This document shows positions 47,890-55,955 of a stretch of 64,000 nucleotides of DNA, one piece after another. The notes under the pieces are model-generated. The model did no database searches and was not told where the DNA came from. It saw only the letters and a list, made by a program, of their open reading frames with translations. Every line of letters begins with the position of its first letter. The first letter of the stretch is position 1. Made by a program: the position numbers and the translations under genes. Location of the stretch: positions 1-64,000 of the forward strand of contig NZ_VICC01000007.1 of NCBI RefSeq assembly GCF_006546825.1, written 5' to 3'. Source of the stretch: Actinomyces oris (lineage in GTDB: Bacteria; Actinomycetota; Actinomycetes; Actinomycetales; Actinomycetaceae).

Positions 47890-48995
47890 TGCTCTGGTTG
47901 TTCATTGTTCTTGTCGTCATCGCCGCCGCGGCGATCATCGCGGTGTTCATCATCGACCGCCGCTCCGGCCTGGGCCCCTCCACCGGGGCGCCCAAGCGCT
48001 CCGGGCTGTCCTGGAGCCGGCGGGGGAGCGAGCAGGTCGTCGAGCTGCCCCGCCGTCTGGCCAACTCGGCGAGCCTGTTCCAGCTGCCGGCGGTGCGCAA
48101 GCGCATCCGGGCTCAGCGCTGGCTGCACGCGCTCCTGGCGGTCCTGCTGGTCTCGGGCCTGGTGAGCGCCGCCGCCATCGCCGGTCGGCCCGTGCGCGTC
48201 ACCGAGCGCTCCGACGCCCTGGCCAACCGAGACATCGTCCTATGCCTGGACGTGTCGACGTCAATGGTCAGGATCGACTCCTCGGTCCTGACGACCTTCT
48301 CCGAGATCCTGGAGGATTTCGACGGCGAGCGGGTGGGGATCGTGGCCTGGAACTCGGCCGCGCAGACCATCGTGCCGCTCACGGACGACTACGAGTTGCT
48401 GCGTGACCAGCTCAGCGAGCTGGGCGACGTGCTGGACATCGACCCGGAGAACGTCACCTACAAGCAGCAGCTCGCCTACCAGGAGGCCTTTGGCGGCACG
48501 GTGAACTCCAGCATCAACGGCTCCTCCCTGGCCGGCGACGGGCTCGCCTCGTGCGCCCAGGCCTTCGACAACCAGGGCCTGGAGCGCTCCCGCTCCATCA
48601 TCCTGGCCACCGACAACCAGGTCATCGACCCCGACAACGAGCAGATCTATCCCCTGCCCGACGCCGCCAAGCTCCTGGCCGAGCGCAAGATCCGCCTGTT
48701 CTCCATCTACGGCGCCGACGAGGACCAGCCCTACCAGGACCTGCTCGACAAGACTCCCGAGGAGTCCCGCGAGGAGCTCAAGACCGTCACCGAGGAGCAG
48801 GGCAAGGGGCGCTTCTACGACGTCGAGGACTCCGGCACCGGGGGCCAGATCGTCAAGGAGCTGGAGAAGACCGAGGTCTCCGCGCTCGGGGGGCGCAAGC
48901 AGACCCGTCGCACCGACGTCCCCCAGCGGCTCGTCATCACGCTCTCACTGGTGCTTCTGGGCTACCTGGGACTGACTACCTGGAGGCGAGCATGA
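47883..48995 (+). CDS. VWA domain membrane protein
   Basis: 370 residues. One N-terminal helix (MLWLFIVLVVIAAAAIIAVFI), a second near residues 80-98, a von Willebrand factor A domain with the metal-ion site DVSTSMVR, and a C-terminal helix (LVITLSLVLLGYLGLTTW). Only part of the MIDAS second motif (SLAGDGLASCAQ) is seen. It belongs to the BatA-like family that MoxR acts on, anchored with the VWA domain outside or inside depending on topology. Overlaps its neighbours on both sides. Confidence 0.88.
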   Translation: MVMLWLFIVLVVIAAAAIIAVFIIDRRSGLGPSTGAPKRSGLSWSRRGSEQVVELPRRLANSASLFQLPAVRKRIRAQRWLHALLAVLLVSGLVSAAAIAGRPVRVTERSDALANRDIVLCLDVSTSMVRIDSSVLTTFSEILEDFDGERVGIVAWNSAAQTIVPLTDDYELLRDQLSELGDVLDIDPENVTYKQQLAYQEAFGGTVNSSINGSSLAGDGLASCAQAFDNQGLERSRSIILATDNQVIDPDNEQIYPLPDAAKLLAERKIRLFSIYGADEDQPYQDLLDKTPEESREELKTVTEEQGKGRFYDVEDSGTGGQIVKELEKTEVSALGGRKQTRRTDVPQRLVITLSLVLLGYLGLTTWRRA

Positions 48996-50095
48996 AGCCG
49001 GTTCCGATCATCGGGGACTTCGCGTTCATCCCAGTCACCTGGTGGATCCTCGTCCTCCTCGTTGCGGCCGCCCTGACGGGGCTGCTCATCGTGGCCCGAC
49101 GCCGCCTGGTCCGTGACGATGCCGAGCCGGCCGCCCGCCGGGCCTGGTGGAGGCGCCTGGCCATCGTCGTCGTCATCGTGCTGGCGCTGGCGGGGCCGGC
49201 GATCCGCGGCAGCGAGGCCATCAGCGTCTCCAACGTGGAGATCTACATGGTGGTGGACCGCACCGGATCCATGGCCGCGGAGGACTACCAGGGCAAGGGG
49301 CCCGACGGCGTCGACCAGTCGGCCTCCACCAGGCTCGACGGCGTGCGCGCCGACATGCGGGCCATCCGCGAGGCCTTCCCGGACTCGCGCTTCTCCATCA
49401 TCGCCCTGGACAACACGGCGGCCAGGGAGCTGCCGCTGACTCACGACACCAACGCCGTCGACGCCTGGATCGGCTCCTTCAAGCAGGAGGTCTCAAGCCA
49501 CGCCACCGGCTCCTCGCTGGAGGTGGCGCTTCCGGTACTGGGGCAGACGCTGGCGCAGGCCCGCCAGTCCGAGCCCAAGGACATCCGCCTCGTCTACATC
49601 TTCTCCGACGGCGAGGCCACCGACAACGGCCGCGGCGCTCAGACGGCCGACAACGCCGGCATCTCCTGGCAGTCCCTGGCCGGTCTCGTCGACGGGGGAG
49701 CAGTGCTGGGCTACGGCTCGACCGAGGGTGGCAAGATGCGCAGCTACGACGGCTCGCCGTCCACCGGCGAGCACACCCAGTCCGACTACATCACCGACGG
49801 CCAGGGCGGGCAGCCCGGGGTGTCGAAGATCGACGCCGACGAGCTCCAGAAGGTGGCCAAGGACCTGGGGCTGCCCTACTTCCACCGCACCGGCGGCTCG
49901 GGGGATGACCCGACGAGCAAGTTCACCAACCTCGACATCGAGGCCGTCACCTCCGACGGGCGGGCCAAGACCAACGCCCGGGTGTACCTGACCTGGCCGC
50001 TGGGACTCATCGCCTTCGGTCTGCTGCTGTGGGAGATCCTCGACCTCATGCGAGCCGACCGTCGCCTGCGTCTTCTCATGGGAAGGGGACGATGA
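48992..50095 (+). CDS. VWA domain membrane protein (second copy)
   Basis: 367 residues starting ATGA over the stop of the previous gene. Two N-terminal helices (ILVLLVAAALTGLLIVA and IVVVIVLALAGPAI), a VWA domain with metal site DRTGSMAAED (T replaces S at the second position), the third MIDAS acid in FSDGEATDNG, and a C-terminal helix (LGLIAFGLLLWEILDLM). Paired divergent VWA genes are typical of MoxR clusters. Overlaps the next start by 4 bases. Confidence 0.88.
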   Translation: MKPVPIIGDFAFIPVTWWILVLLVAAALTGLLIVARRRLVRDDAEPAARRAWWRRLAIVVVIVLALAGPAIRGSEAISVSNVEIYMVVDRTGSMAAEDYQGKGPDGVDQSASTRLDGVRADMRAIREAFPDSRFSIIALDNTAARELPLTHDTNAVDAWIGSFKQEVSSHATGSSLEVALPVLGQTLAQARQSEPKDIRLVYIFSDGEATDNGRGAQTADNAGISWQSLAGLVDGGAVLGYGSTEGGKMRSYDGSPSTGEHTQSDYITDGQGGQPGVSKIDADELQKVAKDLGLPYFHRTGGSGDDPTSKFTNLDIEAVTSDGRAKTNARVYLTWPLGLIAFGLLLWEILDLMRADRRLRLLMGRGR

Positions 50096-51120
50096 TGACG
50101 ACAGGACACATTCCCGGCGAGGTCCCCGGGCAGGGTGGCGGCGAGACACAGCCCGGTGCTGCCGACGGTGCACAGAATGCCCCGGGTGCGCCAGAGGCAG
50201 CCGGTGCCCCCTCGGAGCAGGAGGTCGACTACCTGCAGAATGCGGACCCGAAGGACGATGCCTCCTCCCCGGCCCCCGAGGACCCCAGGCGGCGCGAGGC
50301 CCGCCTCAAGCGTCGTCGTCGGCTCCTGACGATCGGTGGGGTGCCCGCGGCTCTGGTCACCATCATCTCCCTGTGGCTCGGCTCGATCTTCCTCATCTCT
50401 CTGGCCGGAAACCGTGCCGCGGCAGCCGGCCACTACGACACGGCCCTGTCGCGCTACCGCACGGTCGCCAGGATCAATCCGTGGCTGGAGCAGTGGCGCG
50501 TCCACTTCAACCTGGGTACCGGTCAGCTCGCCGCGAAGGACCCGACCTCCGCGGTGACGACCCTCAAACAGGCTCTCAGGGAGGCGCCCAAGGCCAAGGT
50601 CGACCCGGAGACCAAGGTGAAGGAGGCCGGCTCCCCGGAGTGCATGGTGCGCACCAACCTGTACGTCGCCCACCTCACCCTGGCGACCCAGGCCCAGGAG
50701 AGCGGAAGCCTCGCGGCGGTGATTGAGCACACTGAGGCGGCTATGAAGGCGGCCGATACCTGCGAGGTGCCGCCCCCGCCCGAGCAGAATCCCCCCCCGA
50801 GCCCGAATCCCTCGACCACGCCCAGCAGTGCCCCGAGCTCGACCCCCTCCTCGCAGCCCAGCAGCGACCCGAGCTCGACCCCCTCGGCCACGCCCAGCAG
50901 TGACCCGAGCTCGAGCGCCTCCTCCCAGCCGAGCAGCGATCCGAGCTCGAGCCCGTCGTCGTCGAGCTCGCCGGGCGAGACCTCCTCCAGCACCCCGAGC
51001 GCCAAGCCGACCCCGACCCCGGTCGATGACCGGGCCAAGCGACTGCGGGACCGCAACAACGGCAGCCCGGGAACCTCCGAGGAGTCCGGTGGCAGCGAAG
51101 GAGGGGGAAAGCCCTGGTGA
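50092..51120 (+). CDS. TPR-like membrane protein with Ser/Pro repeat tail
   Basis: 342 residues from ATG 50092, overlapping the previous stop; the longer frame is spurious. A polar N-terminal 80 residues are followed by one helix (VPAALVTIISLWLGSIFLISL), a TPR-like helical region (GHYDTALSRYRTVARINPWLEQW and LGTGQLAAKDPTSAVTTLKQAL) and a tail of about 110 residues made of Ser/Pro/Asp/Thr. The tail includes four 12-residue repeats such as PSSDPSSTPSAT. The domain order fits a BatB/D-like companion of MoxR clusters. Confidence 0.78.
   Translation: MMTTGHIPGEVPGQGGGETQPGAADGAQNAPGAPEAAGAPSEQEVDYLQNADPKDDASSPAPEDPRRREARLKRRRRLLTIGGVPAALVTIISLWLGSIFLISLAGNRAAAAGHYDTALSRYRTVARINPWLEQWRVHFNLGTGQLAAKDPTSAVTTLKQALREAPKAKVDPETKVKEAGSPECMVRTNLYVAHLTLATQAQESGSLAAVIEHTEAAMKAADTCEVPPPPEQNPPPSPNPSTTPSSAPSSTPSSQPSSDPSSTPSATPSSDPSSSASSQPSSDPSSSPSSSSSPGETSSSTPSAKPTPTPVDDRAKRLRDRNNGSPGTSEESGGSEGGGKPW
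50821..50964 (+). repeat. Four 36-bp tandem repeats inside the TPR-like gene
   Basis: Units begin at 50821, 50857, 50893 and 50929 with consensus CCCAGCAGTGACCCGAGCTC followed by GAGCSCCTC-like bases. Each encodes 12 residues of the type PSSDPSS. The repeat number is a likely site of strain variation. Confidence 0.8.
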
Positions 51121-51614
51121 GTGACTCGGATACGGGGCGGGCCTCCCGCCTCGTCGTGGCGGCCGCGGTCCTGGACGACCTGGAGCATCCGACCACCCTG
51201 CTGTGCGCGGCCCGCTCCTACCCGCCTGAGCACGCCGGTCAGTTCGAGCTGCCCGGGGGCAAGGTCGAACCCGCCGAGAGGCCCGAGCAGGCCCTGGCCC
51301 GCGAGCTGGACGAGGAGATCGGTCTGGGTGTCCGCCTGGGGCCCGAGCTCGTCGTCCCCCGACAGCTGGCGGTTGCGGCGCCACCGAACAGCAGTCCCGG
51401 CGACGACGCCCCGGCCTGGCCGGCCATGCACGGCTTCAGGATGCGGGTGTGGCTGGCCGAGCCCGCCCGCCCCGAGGAGCGGGGCAGGGCCGGAGACGAC
51501 CACCAACGCCTGGAGTGGGTGCGCCTGGATCCGCCCGACCAGCTGCGCCGGCTGCCGTGGCTGGAGGCGGACCTGCCGATCATCGACGCGCTCGTGGACG
51601 CCCTGGGGCGCTGA
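51117..51614 (+). CDS. NUDIX hydrolase, MutT-like
   Basis: 165 residues from a GTG that overlaps the previous stop. The NUDIX box G-x5-E-x7-R-E-x2-E-E-x-G is intact in GGKVEPAERPEQALARELDEEIG, and the segment RSYPPEHAGQFELPGGKVE has the start usual for MutT/8-oxo-dGTP or CTP pyrophosphohydrolases. It may clean the nucleotide pool. It is the last gene of the MoxR run; linkage to that function is only positional. Confidence 0.88.
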   Translation: MSDSDTGRASRLVVAAAVLDDLEHPTTLLCAARSYPPEHAGQFELPGGKVEPAERPEQALARELDEEIGLGVRLGPELVVPRQLAVAAPPNSSPGDDAPAWPAMHGFRMRVWLAEPARPEERGRAGDDHQRLEWVRLDPPDQLRRLPWLEADLPIIDALVDALGR

Positions 51615-51730
51615 TGGACACCGGGGCGCAGGCGGGCGGCCCTCCCCGGGGCCGCGGGCCCGAGGACACCGGCCGCCCCACGGCGCCGGCCCGTCCCAGT
51701 TTCTGACACTTCTATCGTCCGCGTCATCTC

Positions 51731-51749
51731 GTAAGTTAGGGTTACCTCA
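51731..51749. promoter_or_regulatory. DtxR/IdeR-like iron box overlapping the tetR -10
   Basis: By hand 14 of 19 positions match the consensus TTAGGTTAGGCTAACCTAA. TAGGGT (51737-51742) within it is a -10 that ends 6 bases before the ATG at 51749, so iron-loaded repressor bound here would block the promoter. Inference only. Confidence 0.45.
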
Positions 51750-52441
51750 TGCCGAAGATTCTGGGTTCCTCACTGGCCGAGCATCGAGAGCGCACGCGCA
51801 CCGCCCTGTTCCAGGCGCTGTCCGAGCTCATGAGCCAGCGCAGCTTCGACAAGATCACCCTGTCCGACGTCGCCAACCACGCGGGCGTGGGGCGCACGGC
51901 CGTCTACAACCACTTCGCGGACAAGGAGGACCTCCTCCTGGCCTTCATGGAGCACGAGGCCGGCCGCTACGCCGAGGAGCTCTCCCGGGCGCTGGCCGGC
52001 ACCCAGGACCCGATCGACCGCCTGCGCATCTACGTGCGCCAGCAGGCCCTCATCGCCCGACACTTCCACTTCCCGACCTCGGGGCCCCTGTCCGGGGCGG
52101 TCTCGCGCGGGACCGCCGGCCGCCTCAAGGCCCACGGGGCGCTCGTGGCCCAGATGCTCTCCTCGATCCTCACCGACGCCATGGACCAGGGGCTCATCCC
52201 TGCCCAGGAGCCAGAGCAGGTCATCCCCCTCATCCACGCCACCGTCATGGGTGGGCGCCCGACCCCCACGGATCCGGAGCAACGGCGGGCCTACCTGGAG
52301 AGCCTGGACGCCTTCGTGCTGCGGGCGGTGGGGGCCCGCCAGCCCGCCCACGCGGTGCCGACCATTGCCCAGCCCCGCGCCACCGAGCCCCTGGAGGGTG
52401 CCCAGGCCCCCGGTTCGCTTCGTCACAGCGCGGTCGGCTGA
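51749..52441 (+). CDS. TetR-family transcriptional regulator
   Basis: 230 residues. The N-terminal helix-turn-helix is typical: ALFQALSELMSQRSFDKITLSDVANHAGVGRTAVYNHFADKEDLL split at known positions. The C-terminal ligand domain is helical with no recognised ligand. The last 35 residues are disordered. Leaderless-type -10 TAGGGT; a DtxR-like box overlaps it. The regulated target is not obvious; the neighbouring M50 peptidase is 55 bases downstream. Confidence 0.9.
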   Translation: MPKILGSSLAEHRERTRTALFQALSELMSQRSFDKITLSDVANHAGVGRTAVYNHFADKEDLLLAFMEHEAGRYAEELSRALAGTQDPIDRLRIYVRQQALIARHFHFPTSGPLSGAVSRGTAGRLKAHGALVAQMLSSILTDAMDQGLIPAQEPEQVIPLIHATVMGGRPTPTDPEQRRAYLESLDAFVLRAVGARQPAHAVPTIAQPRATEPLEGAQAPGSLRHSAVG

Positions 52442-52495
52442 CAGCGTGAGCCACGGCCTGCCGTGCACGCGGGCGGGCCTGGCAGACTTCCGCTC

Positions 52496-53203
52496 GTGAA
52501 CTTGAGCTGGACTGACACCTGGAACGACCTGCTGACCCGAGCCTCGAGCGTCGTCGGCCTGGATCCCGGCGTGCTGTGGCCGGCGCTGGCGATCCTCCTC
52601 ATCGTCCTGGTCTGGGCCCCGGCCCGCCGCTGGGGACGCACCCTGGTGACGATCGTCCACGAGGCCGGGCACGCCGCCGTCGGCCTCATGGTGGGACGGC
52701 GCTTCCTCGGATTCGTGGTGAGCCGGGACCTGTCCGGGCACGCCGTCACCGCCGGTAAGCCCACCGGCCCCGGCCGGGTGGCCACCTCCTGGGCCGGCTA
52801 CCCCGCCCCCGCCGTTCTGGGTGCCGTCGTCGTGCTCCTAGCCCTCAAGGGCTGGGCGAGCGCGGTCCTGCTACTGGGACTGGTCCTCCTGGCGGTCCTG
52901 CTGGTCATGTCCCGCTCCGTGCGCACCGTCCTGCTGGTCCTGCTCGTGGCCGCTTTGACCGGGGCCCTGTGGTGGTGGGGCGGGCAGTGGCGCGACGGCG
53001 TCGTCGCCGGGACCGGGCTGGCCCTGCTGGTGGGGGCCTGGGACTCCCTGCGCGACGTCGCCGCCTCGCGCGATCCGAGTCAGGACCACCGCACCCTGGC
53101 CCACCTGACCCGGGTGCCCGCCGGGGTGTGGCTGACCAGCTGGTTCCTCGTGGACGCGGTGGCCACCGGCGTCGTCGTGCTGGCCCTGCGCGATCTCCTG
53201 TGA
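52496..53203 (+). CDS. M50-like membrane zinc metallopeptidase
   Basis: 235 residues from GTG 52496. The motif VTIVHEAGHAAVGLMVGRR is an HExxH site followed by a helix, as in peptidase M50 (site-2 protease-like) proteins; ATSWAGYPAPAVLGA is the next conserved region. Six to seven membrane segments. A second metal-binding motif is not clearly found, so activity is not certain. CAGACT ends 7 bases before the GTG. It may cleave a membrane-embedded regulator; no partner is seen. Confidence 0.78.
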   Translation: MNLSWTDTWNDLLTRASSVVGLDPGVLWPALAILLIVLVWAPARRWGRTLVTIVHEAGHAAVGLMVGRRFLGFVVSRDLSGHAVTAGKPTGPGRVATSWAGYPAPAVLGAVVVLLALKGWASAVLLLGLVLLAVLLVMSRSVRTVLLVLLVAALTGALWWWGGQWRDGVVAGTGLALLVGAWDSLRDVAASRDPSQDHRTLAHLTRVPAGVWLTSWFLVDAVATGVVVLALRDLL

Positions 53204-53390
53204 GGTGAGGGCGGAGGCTCGAGTCCGAGCTCGCCGCGCACATGGCCTACGCTTCCTCCTGGCGACGCGGGGCCCGCAGTGCCCTCCCGCCGTCCCCGCC
53301 CGACGTCGCACATCGCGAGCCCACAGGCGCCGTCGCGGCCCCAGGCTCATCCCGCTCCCGGGTACTCCGGGATTCCCTCAAGGAGATCAC

Positions 53391-54608
53391 ATGATGCTCA
53401 CCCGCAGGACGTTCGCCCTGACCTCTCTGGGGCTGGCCGCCGCGGCCACCCTCGCCGCCTGCTCGTCGAAGTCGAAGGACGAGGCCACCGAGGAGGGCAA
53501 GATGGCGCTCATCGTCCCCGACGCGGGCGAGGCCGCCGCGGAGGCGCTGTCCAAGGCGGTGGAGGCATTCACCAAGGAGACCAAGGTGGAGGTGGACATC
53601 AAGCCCGTGTCCGACGTCTCCCAGGAGCTGGCCCGCGGGATCACGGCCGAGCCGAGCATCGACGTCGTCGTCCTCGACCCGGCCCAGCTGTCCAGCTACG
53701 CCGGTGCCCTGCACTCCTGGGACAAGGGGGCGGCCGCCGTCAAGGACGCGCACCCCGCGCTGCTGACCAGTGCCACCCGGCAGGAGAAGATCGCCGCGGC
53801 GCCCCGGGACGTCTCCACGCTCGCCCTGTACGTCAACACCTCGCTGTGGTCGGCCGCGGGCTTGAGCGAGTCGGACTACCCGACCACCTGGGAGCAGCTC
53901 GACCAGGTGGCCGCCAAACTCACCTCCGGCGGGGTCGTCGGCCTGACCCTCGATGCCTCCTACGCGCGCGTGGGCGCCTTCCTCGTCCAGGGCGGTGGGG
54001 GACTAACCAGCGCCGACGGTACGAAGGCCATAGCCTCCTCGGAGGGCTCGGTGGCGGGCCTGACCCAGGTCAAGACGCTCCTGTCCTCCGGGTCGGCCGG
54101 CTGGGGCGCCGACCTGCCCGCCGGATCCGCCGCCGACGCCTTCGGCCAGGGGCAGGCCGCCATGGTGATCGAGACCGAGGCCCTGACCAAGACCCTGGCG
54201 GACACCTACTCGGGCATCTCCTACAAGGTGGTCGAGCTGCCGGCCGGCAGCGGCGGCAAGGGGACCCTGCAGTTCCCCACCTTCTACGGAGTCGTGGAGG
54301 CCTCCAAGCACAAGGCCGACGCCATCAAGCTCGTGGAGTACCTCACCGCCGCAGAGCGGCAGGTGGCCCTGGCCGGTGCGGCGGGCACGGTCCCCGCCGG
54401 CAAGTCCGCCGGCGAGACCTGGAAGGGCAAGCACGCCGACCAGGCGGCCTTCCTGGCCGGCGTCGAGTACTCCCAGCCCATGCCCTCCGCCTCCGGCACC
54501 TCGGACGTCATCGCCACCTTCGACAACGAGCTGCCCGGGCTGGCCGGAGGCGACCCGGCGAGCATCCTGGGCAGCGCCCAGGTGAACCTGCAGGCCGTCC
54601 TGTCCTGA
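53391..54608 (+). CDS. Extracellular solute-binding lipoprotein (family 1), orphan
   Basis: 405 residues from ATG 53391 with AAGGAG 7 bases upstream. A signal peptide MMLTRRTFALTSLGLAAAATLAAC ends in the lipobox LAAC. The mature part matches family-1 (carbohydrate) binding proteins: LYVNTSLWSAAGL, PTTWEQLDQVAAKL, AFGQGQAAMVIETEAL and a C-terminal helical hinge. No permease or ATPase gene is adjacent, so the transporter partner must be elsewhere, or it is a stand-alone receptor. The TAT-type RR may indicate the Tat route. Confidence 0.87.
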   Translation: MMLTRRTFALTSLGLAAAATLAACSSKSKDEATEEGKMALIVPDAGEAAAEALSKAVEAFTKETKVEVDIKPVSDVSQELARGITAEPSIDVVVLDPAQLSSYAGALHSWDKGAAAVKDAHPALLTSATRQEKIAAAPRDVSTLALYVNTSLWSAAGLSESDYPTTWEQLDQVAAKLTSGGVVGLTLDASYARVGAFLVQGGGGLTSADGTKAIASSEGSVAGLTQVKTLLSSGSAGWGADLPAGSAADAFGQGQAAMVIETEALTKTLADTYSGISYKVVELPAGSGGKGTLQFPTFYGVVEASKHKADAIKLVEYLTAAERQVALAGAAGTVPAGKSAGETWKGKHADQAAFLAGVEYSQPMPSASGTSDVIATFDNELPGLAGGDPASILGSAQVNLQAVLS

Positions 54609-54638
54609 CCCTGGCCGGCAGGGCTGGCTGGCGCCGCA

Positions 54639-54803
54639 GGGGCCACTCCACGCGGCCGGGGACTTTCTCTTCCGGTCGGGGACGTTCCACGCGTGCGGGG
54701 ACAGGAATCCTGTCCCCGACGGCGTCGACTGTCCCCGTTCGGAAGGACACGCACCCTGCCGTACAGAAATGTCCCCGGCCGTGCAGCCCTGTCCCGACGG
54801 CGC
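54639..54803 (+). repeat. 165-bp GGGGAC-rich repeat, copy A
   Basis: About 92% identical by hand (13 mismatches, no gaps) to copy B at 55442-55606. It begins with the GGGGAC series and ends with the GTCCCC series, so it is partly palindromic; the centre is the perfect palindrome GGGGACAGGA-A-TCCTGTCCCC (54697-54717). Confidence 0.85.
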
Positions 54804-54875
54804 CGCCCGCCGGCCTCGGCCGACGCTGCCCCGAAAGGTTCAGTTGAAGAACAGGGAGGCGAAAGGCCTCGTCTC

Positions 54876-55352
54876 CTAGTGCTCGGTCGTGATGATGACT
54901 TCGTGGTGAACCGGGAAGCTCACCGATCGAGCAATGAAGCAGTACTCGGCGGCGCGGTCGTGGAGCGTGGCGGCACTCTCAGGATCATTGCCGGGAGCGA
55001 TGGTCACTGCGGGACGAAGGGTGACTGACGTGAACTCCCCGGTACCGCCCGGGTGCTCGGCCATGATGCCGGTAGGGGTATCCGAGTAGCCGGTGACGGT
55101 GACGCCCGCGTCTGCCGCGAAGTGGAGGTACCACAGCATGTGGCACTGTGAGAGCGAGGCGAGCAGGAGCTGTTCCGGGTTCCACTTGCGAGCGTCCCCT
55201 CGGAATGCTGGATCCGCCGATCCACGGATCACCGGCAGGTCGGCGGTGGTTCCCCGGACATCGTGATCGCGCGAGTAGTCGCGGTATCCGGATGTGCCCG
55301 TACCCAGGTTGCCCGTCCACTCCACGCGCACCGAATACTCATGATCTGGCAT
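54876..55352 (-). CDS. OsmC-family protein
   Basis: 158 residues. OsmC proteins are peroxiredoxin-like thiol peroxidases that reduce organic hydroperoxides. The two active cysteines are visible in LASLSQCHMLWYL and AAEYCFIARSVSFP, and the NPEQLLLASL helix is typical; length is normal. TAGAAT ends 6 bases before the ATG. It sits between two 165-bp direct repeats, with its 5' end facing copy B. Confidence 0.92.
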   Translation of the reverse strand: MPDHEYSVRVEWTGNLGTGTSGYRDYSRDHDVRGTTADLPVIRGSADPAFRGDARKWNPEQLLLASLSQCHMLWYLHFAADAGVTVTGYSDTPTGIMAEHPGGTGEFTSVTLRPAVTIAPGNDPESAATLHDRAAEYCFIARSVSFPVHHEVIITTEH

Positions 55353-55358
55353 GCAGAA

Positions 55359-55364
55359 ATTCTA
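55359..55364 (-). promoter_or_regulatory. -10 of OsmC gene, leaderless type
   Basis: On the minus strand TAGAAT ends 6 bases before the ATG. Confidence 0.55.
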
Positions 55365-55441
55365 AGGATGAGCCGGTTTGACGTCTACGGAGTGGCGAGC
55401 TCGGTGGGGGAGGACGGTGTCAAGGGGTGGTGTCCTCCGGT

Positions 55442-55606
55442 GGGGCCACTCCACGCGGCCGGGGACTTTCTCTACCGGGCGGGGACATGTTGCGCGTGCG
55501 GGGACGGGAATCCTGTCCCCGACGGCGTCGACTGTCCCCGGCCGGAAGGACACGCACCCGGCCGCACAGAAATGTCCCCGGCCGTGTAGCCCTGTCCCGA
55601 CGGCGT
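55442..55606 (+). repeat. 165-bp GGGGAC-rich repeat, copy B
   Basis: Second copy, in the same orientation as copy A and 803 bases downstream. The centre is GGGGACGGGA-A-TCCTGTCCCC with one mismatch. No coding frame is supported in it. Confidence 0.85.
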
Positions 55607-55678
55607 CGAATGCCCCCGGCCCCACAGGCTGCCACCCCGAGGCCGCCTCCGCGCGCGCCAACCAGGGCCGCGCAACAA

Positions 55679-55711
55679 CGAGGGCCCGAACCGTGATGGT
55701 CCGGGCCCTCG
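55679..55711 (-). terminator. Terminator after tRNA-Gly
   Basis: CGAGGGCCCGAACC (55679-55692) pairs with GGTCCGGGCCCTCG (55698-55711), one G-T wobble, directly behind the tRNA on the minus strand, followed there by CGTTGTTGCG. Confidence 0.75.
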
Positions 55712-55717
55712 GGCTGG

Positions 55718-55788
55718 AGCGGGTGACGGGAATCGAACCCGCGCTGTCAGCTTGGGAAGCTGAAGTTCTACCATTGAACTACACCCGC
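55718..55788 (-). tRNA. tRNA-Gly (anticodon CCC)
   Basis: 71 bases. Acceptor GCGGGTG/CACCCGC, anticodon stem TCAGC/GCTGA with loop TTCCCAA, T-arm GCGGGTTCGATTCCCGT. The anticodon CCC reads GGG. A -10 TAGACT (55826-55831) and -35 TTGCGT (55851-55856) lie upstream on the minus strand. Confidence 0.94.
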
Positions 55789-55955
55789 GTGGCACCAGTG
55801 GACGTGCGTCCCAGGTGCGTGCGGAAGTCTAACCCAGACTCCGGCCGTCTACGCAAATCGGCCTGCGCAGGGGCCTCGCGAACCGCGTCGGCGACGCCTT
55901 CACCCACTACACTCGCCAGCGGATTCCCTGACGTCTTCATAGGTGTGATGAGCGC

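Noticed and set aside
50029-50091. Earlier start for the TPR-like protein gene
   Set aside because: Its extra N-terminus would lie inside the previous VWA gene; ATG 50092 with the 4-base overlap is more consistent with the cluster.
54639-55606. CRISPR-like array of GGGGAC units
   Set aside because: Units are irregularly spaced, partly inverted and part of two long repeats; no spacers or cas genes.
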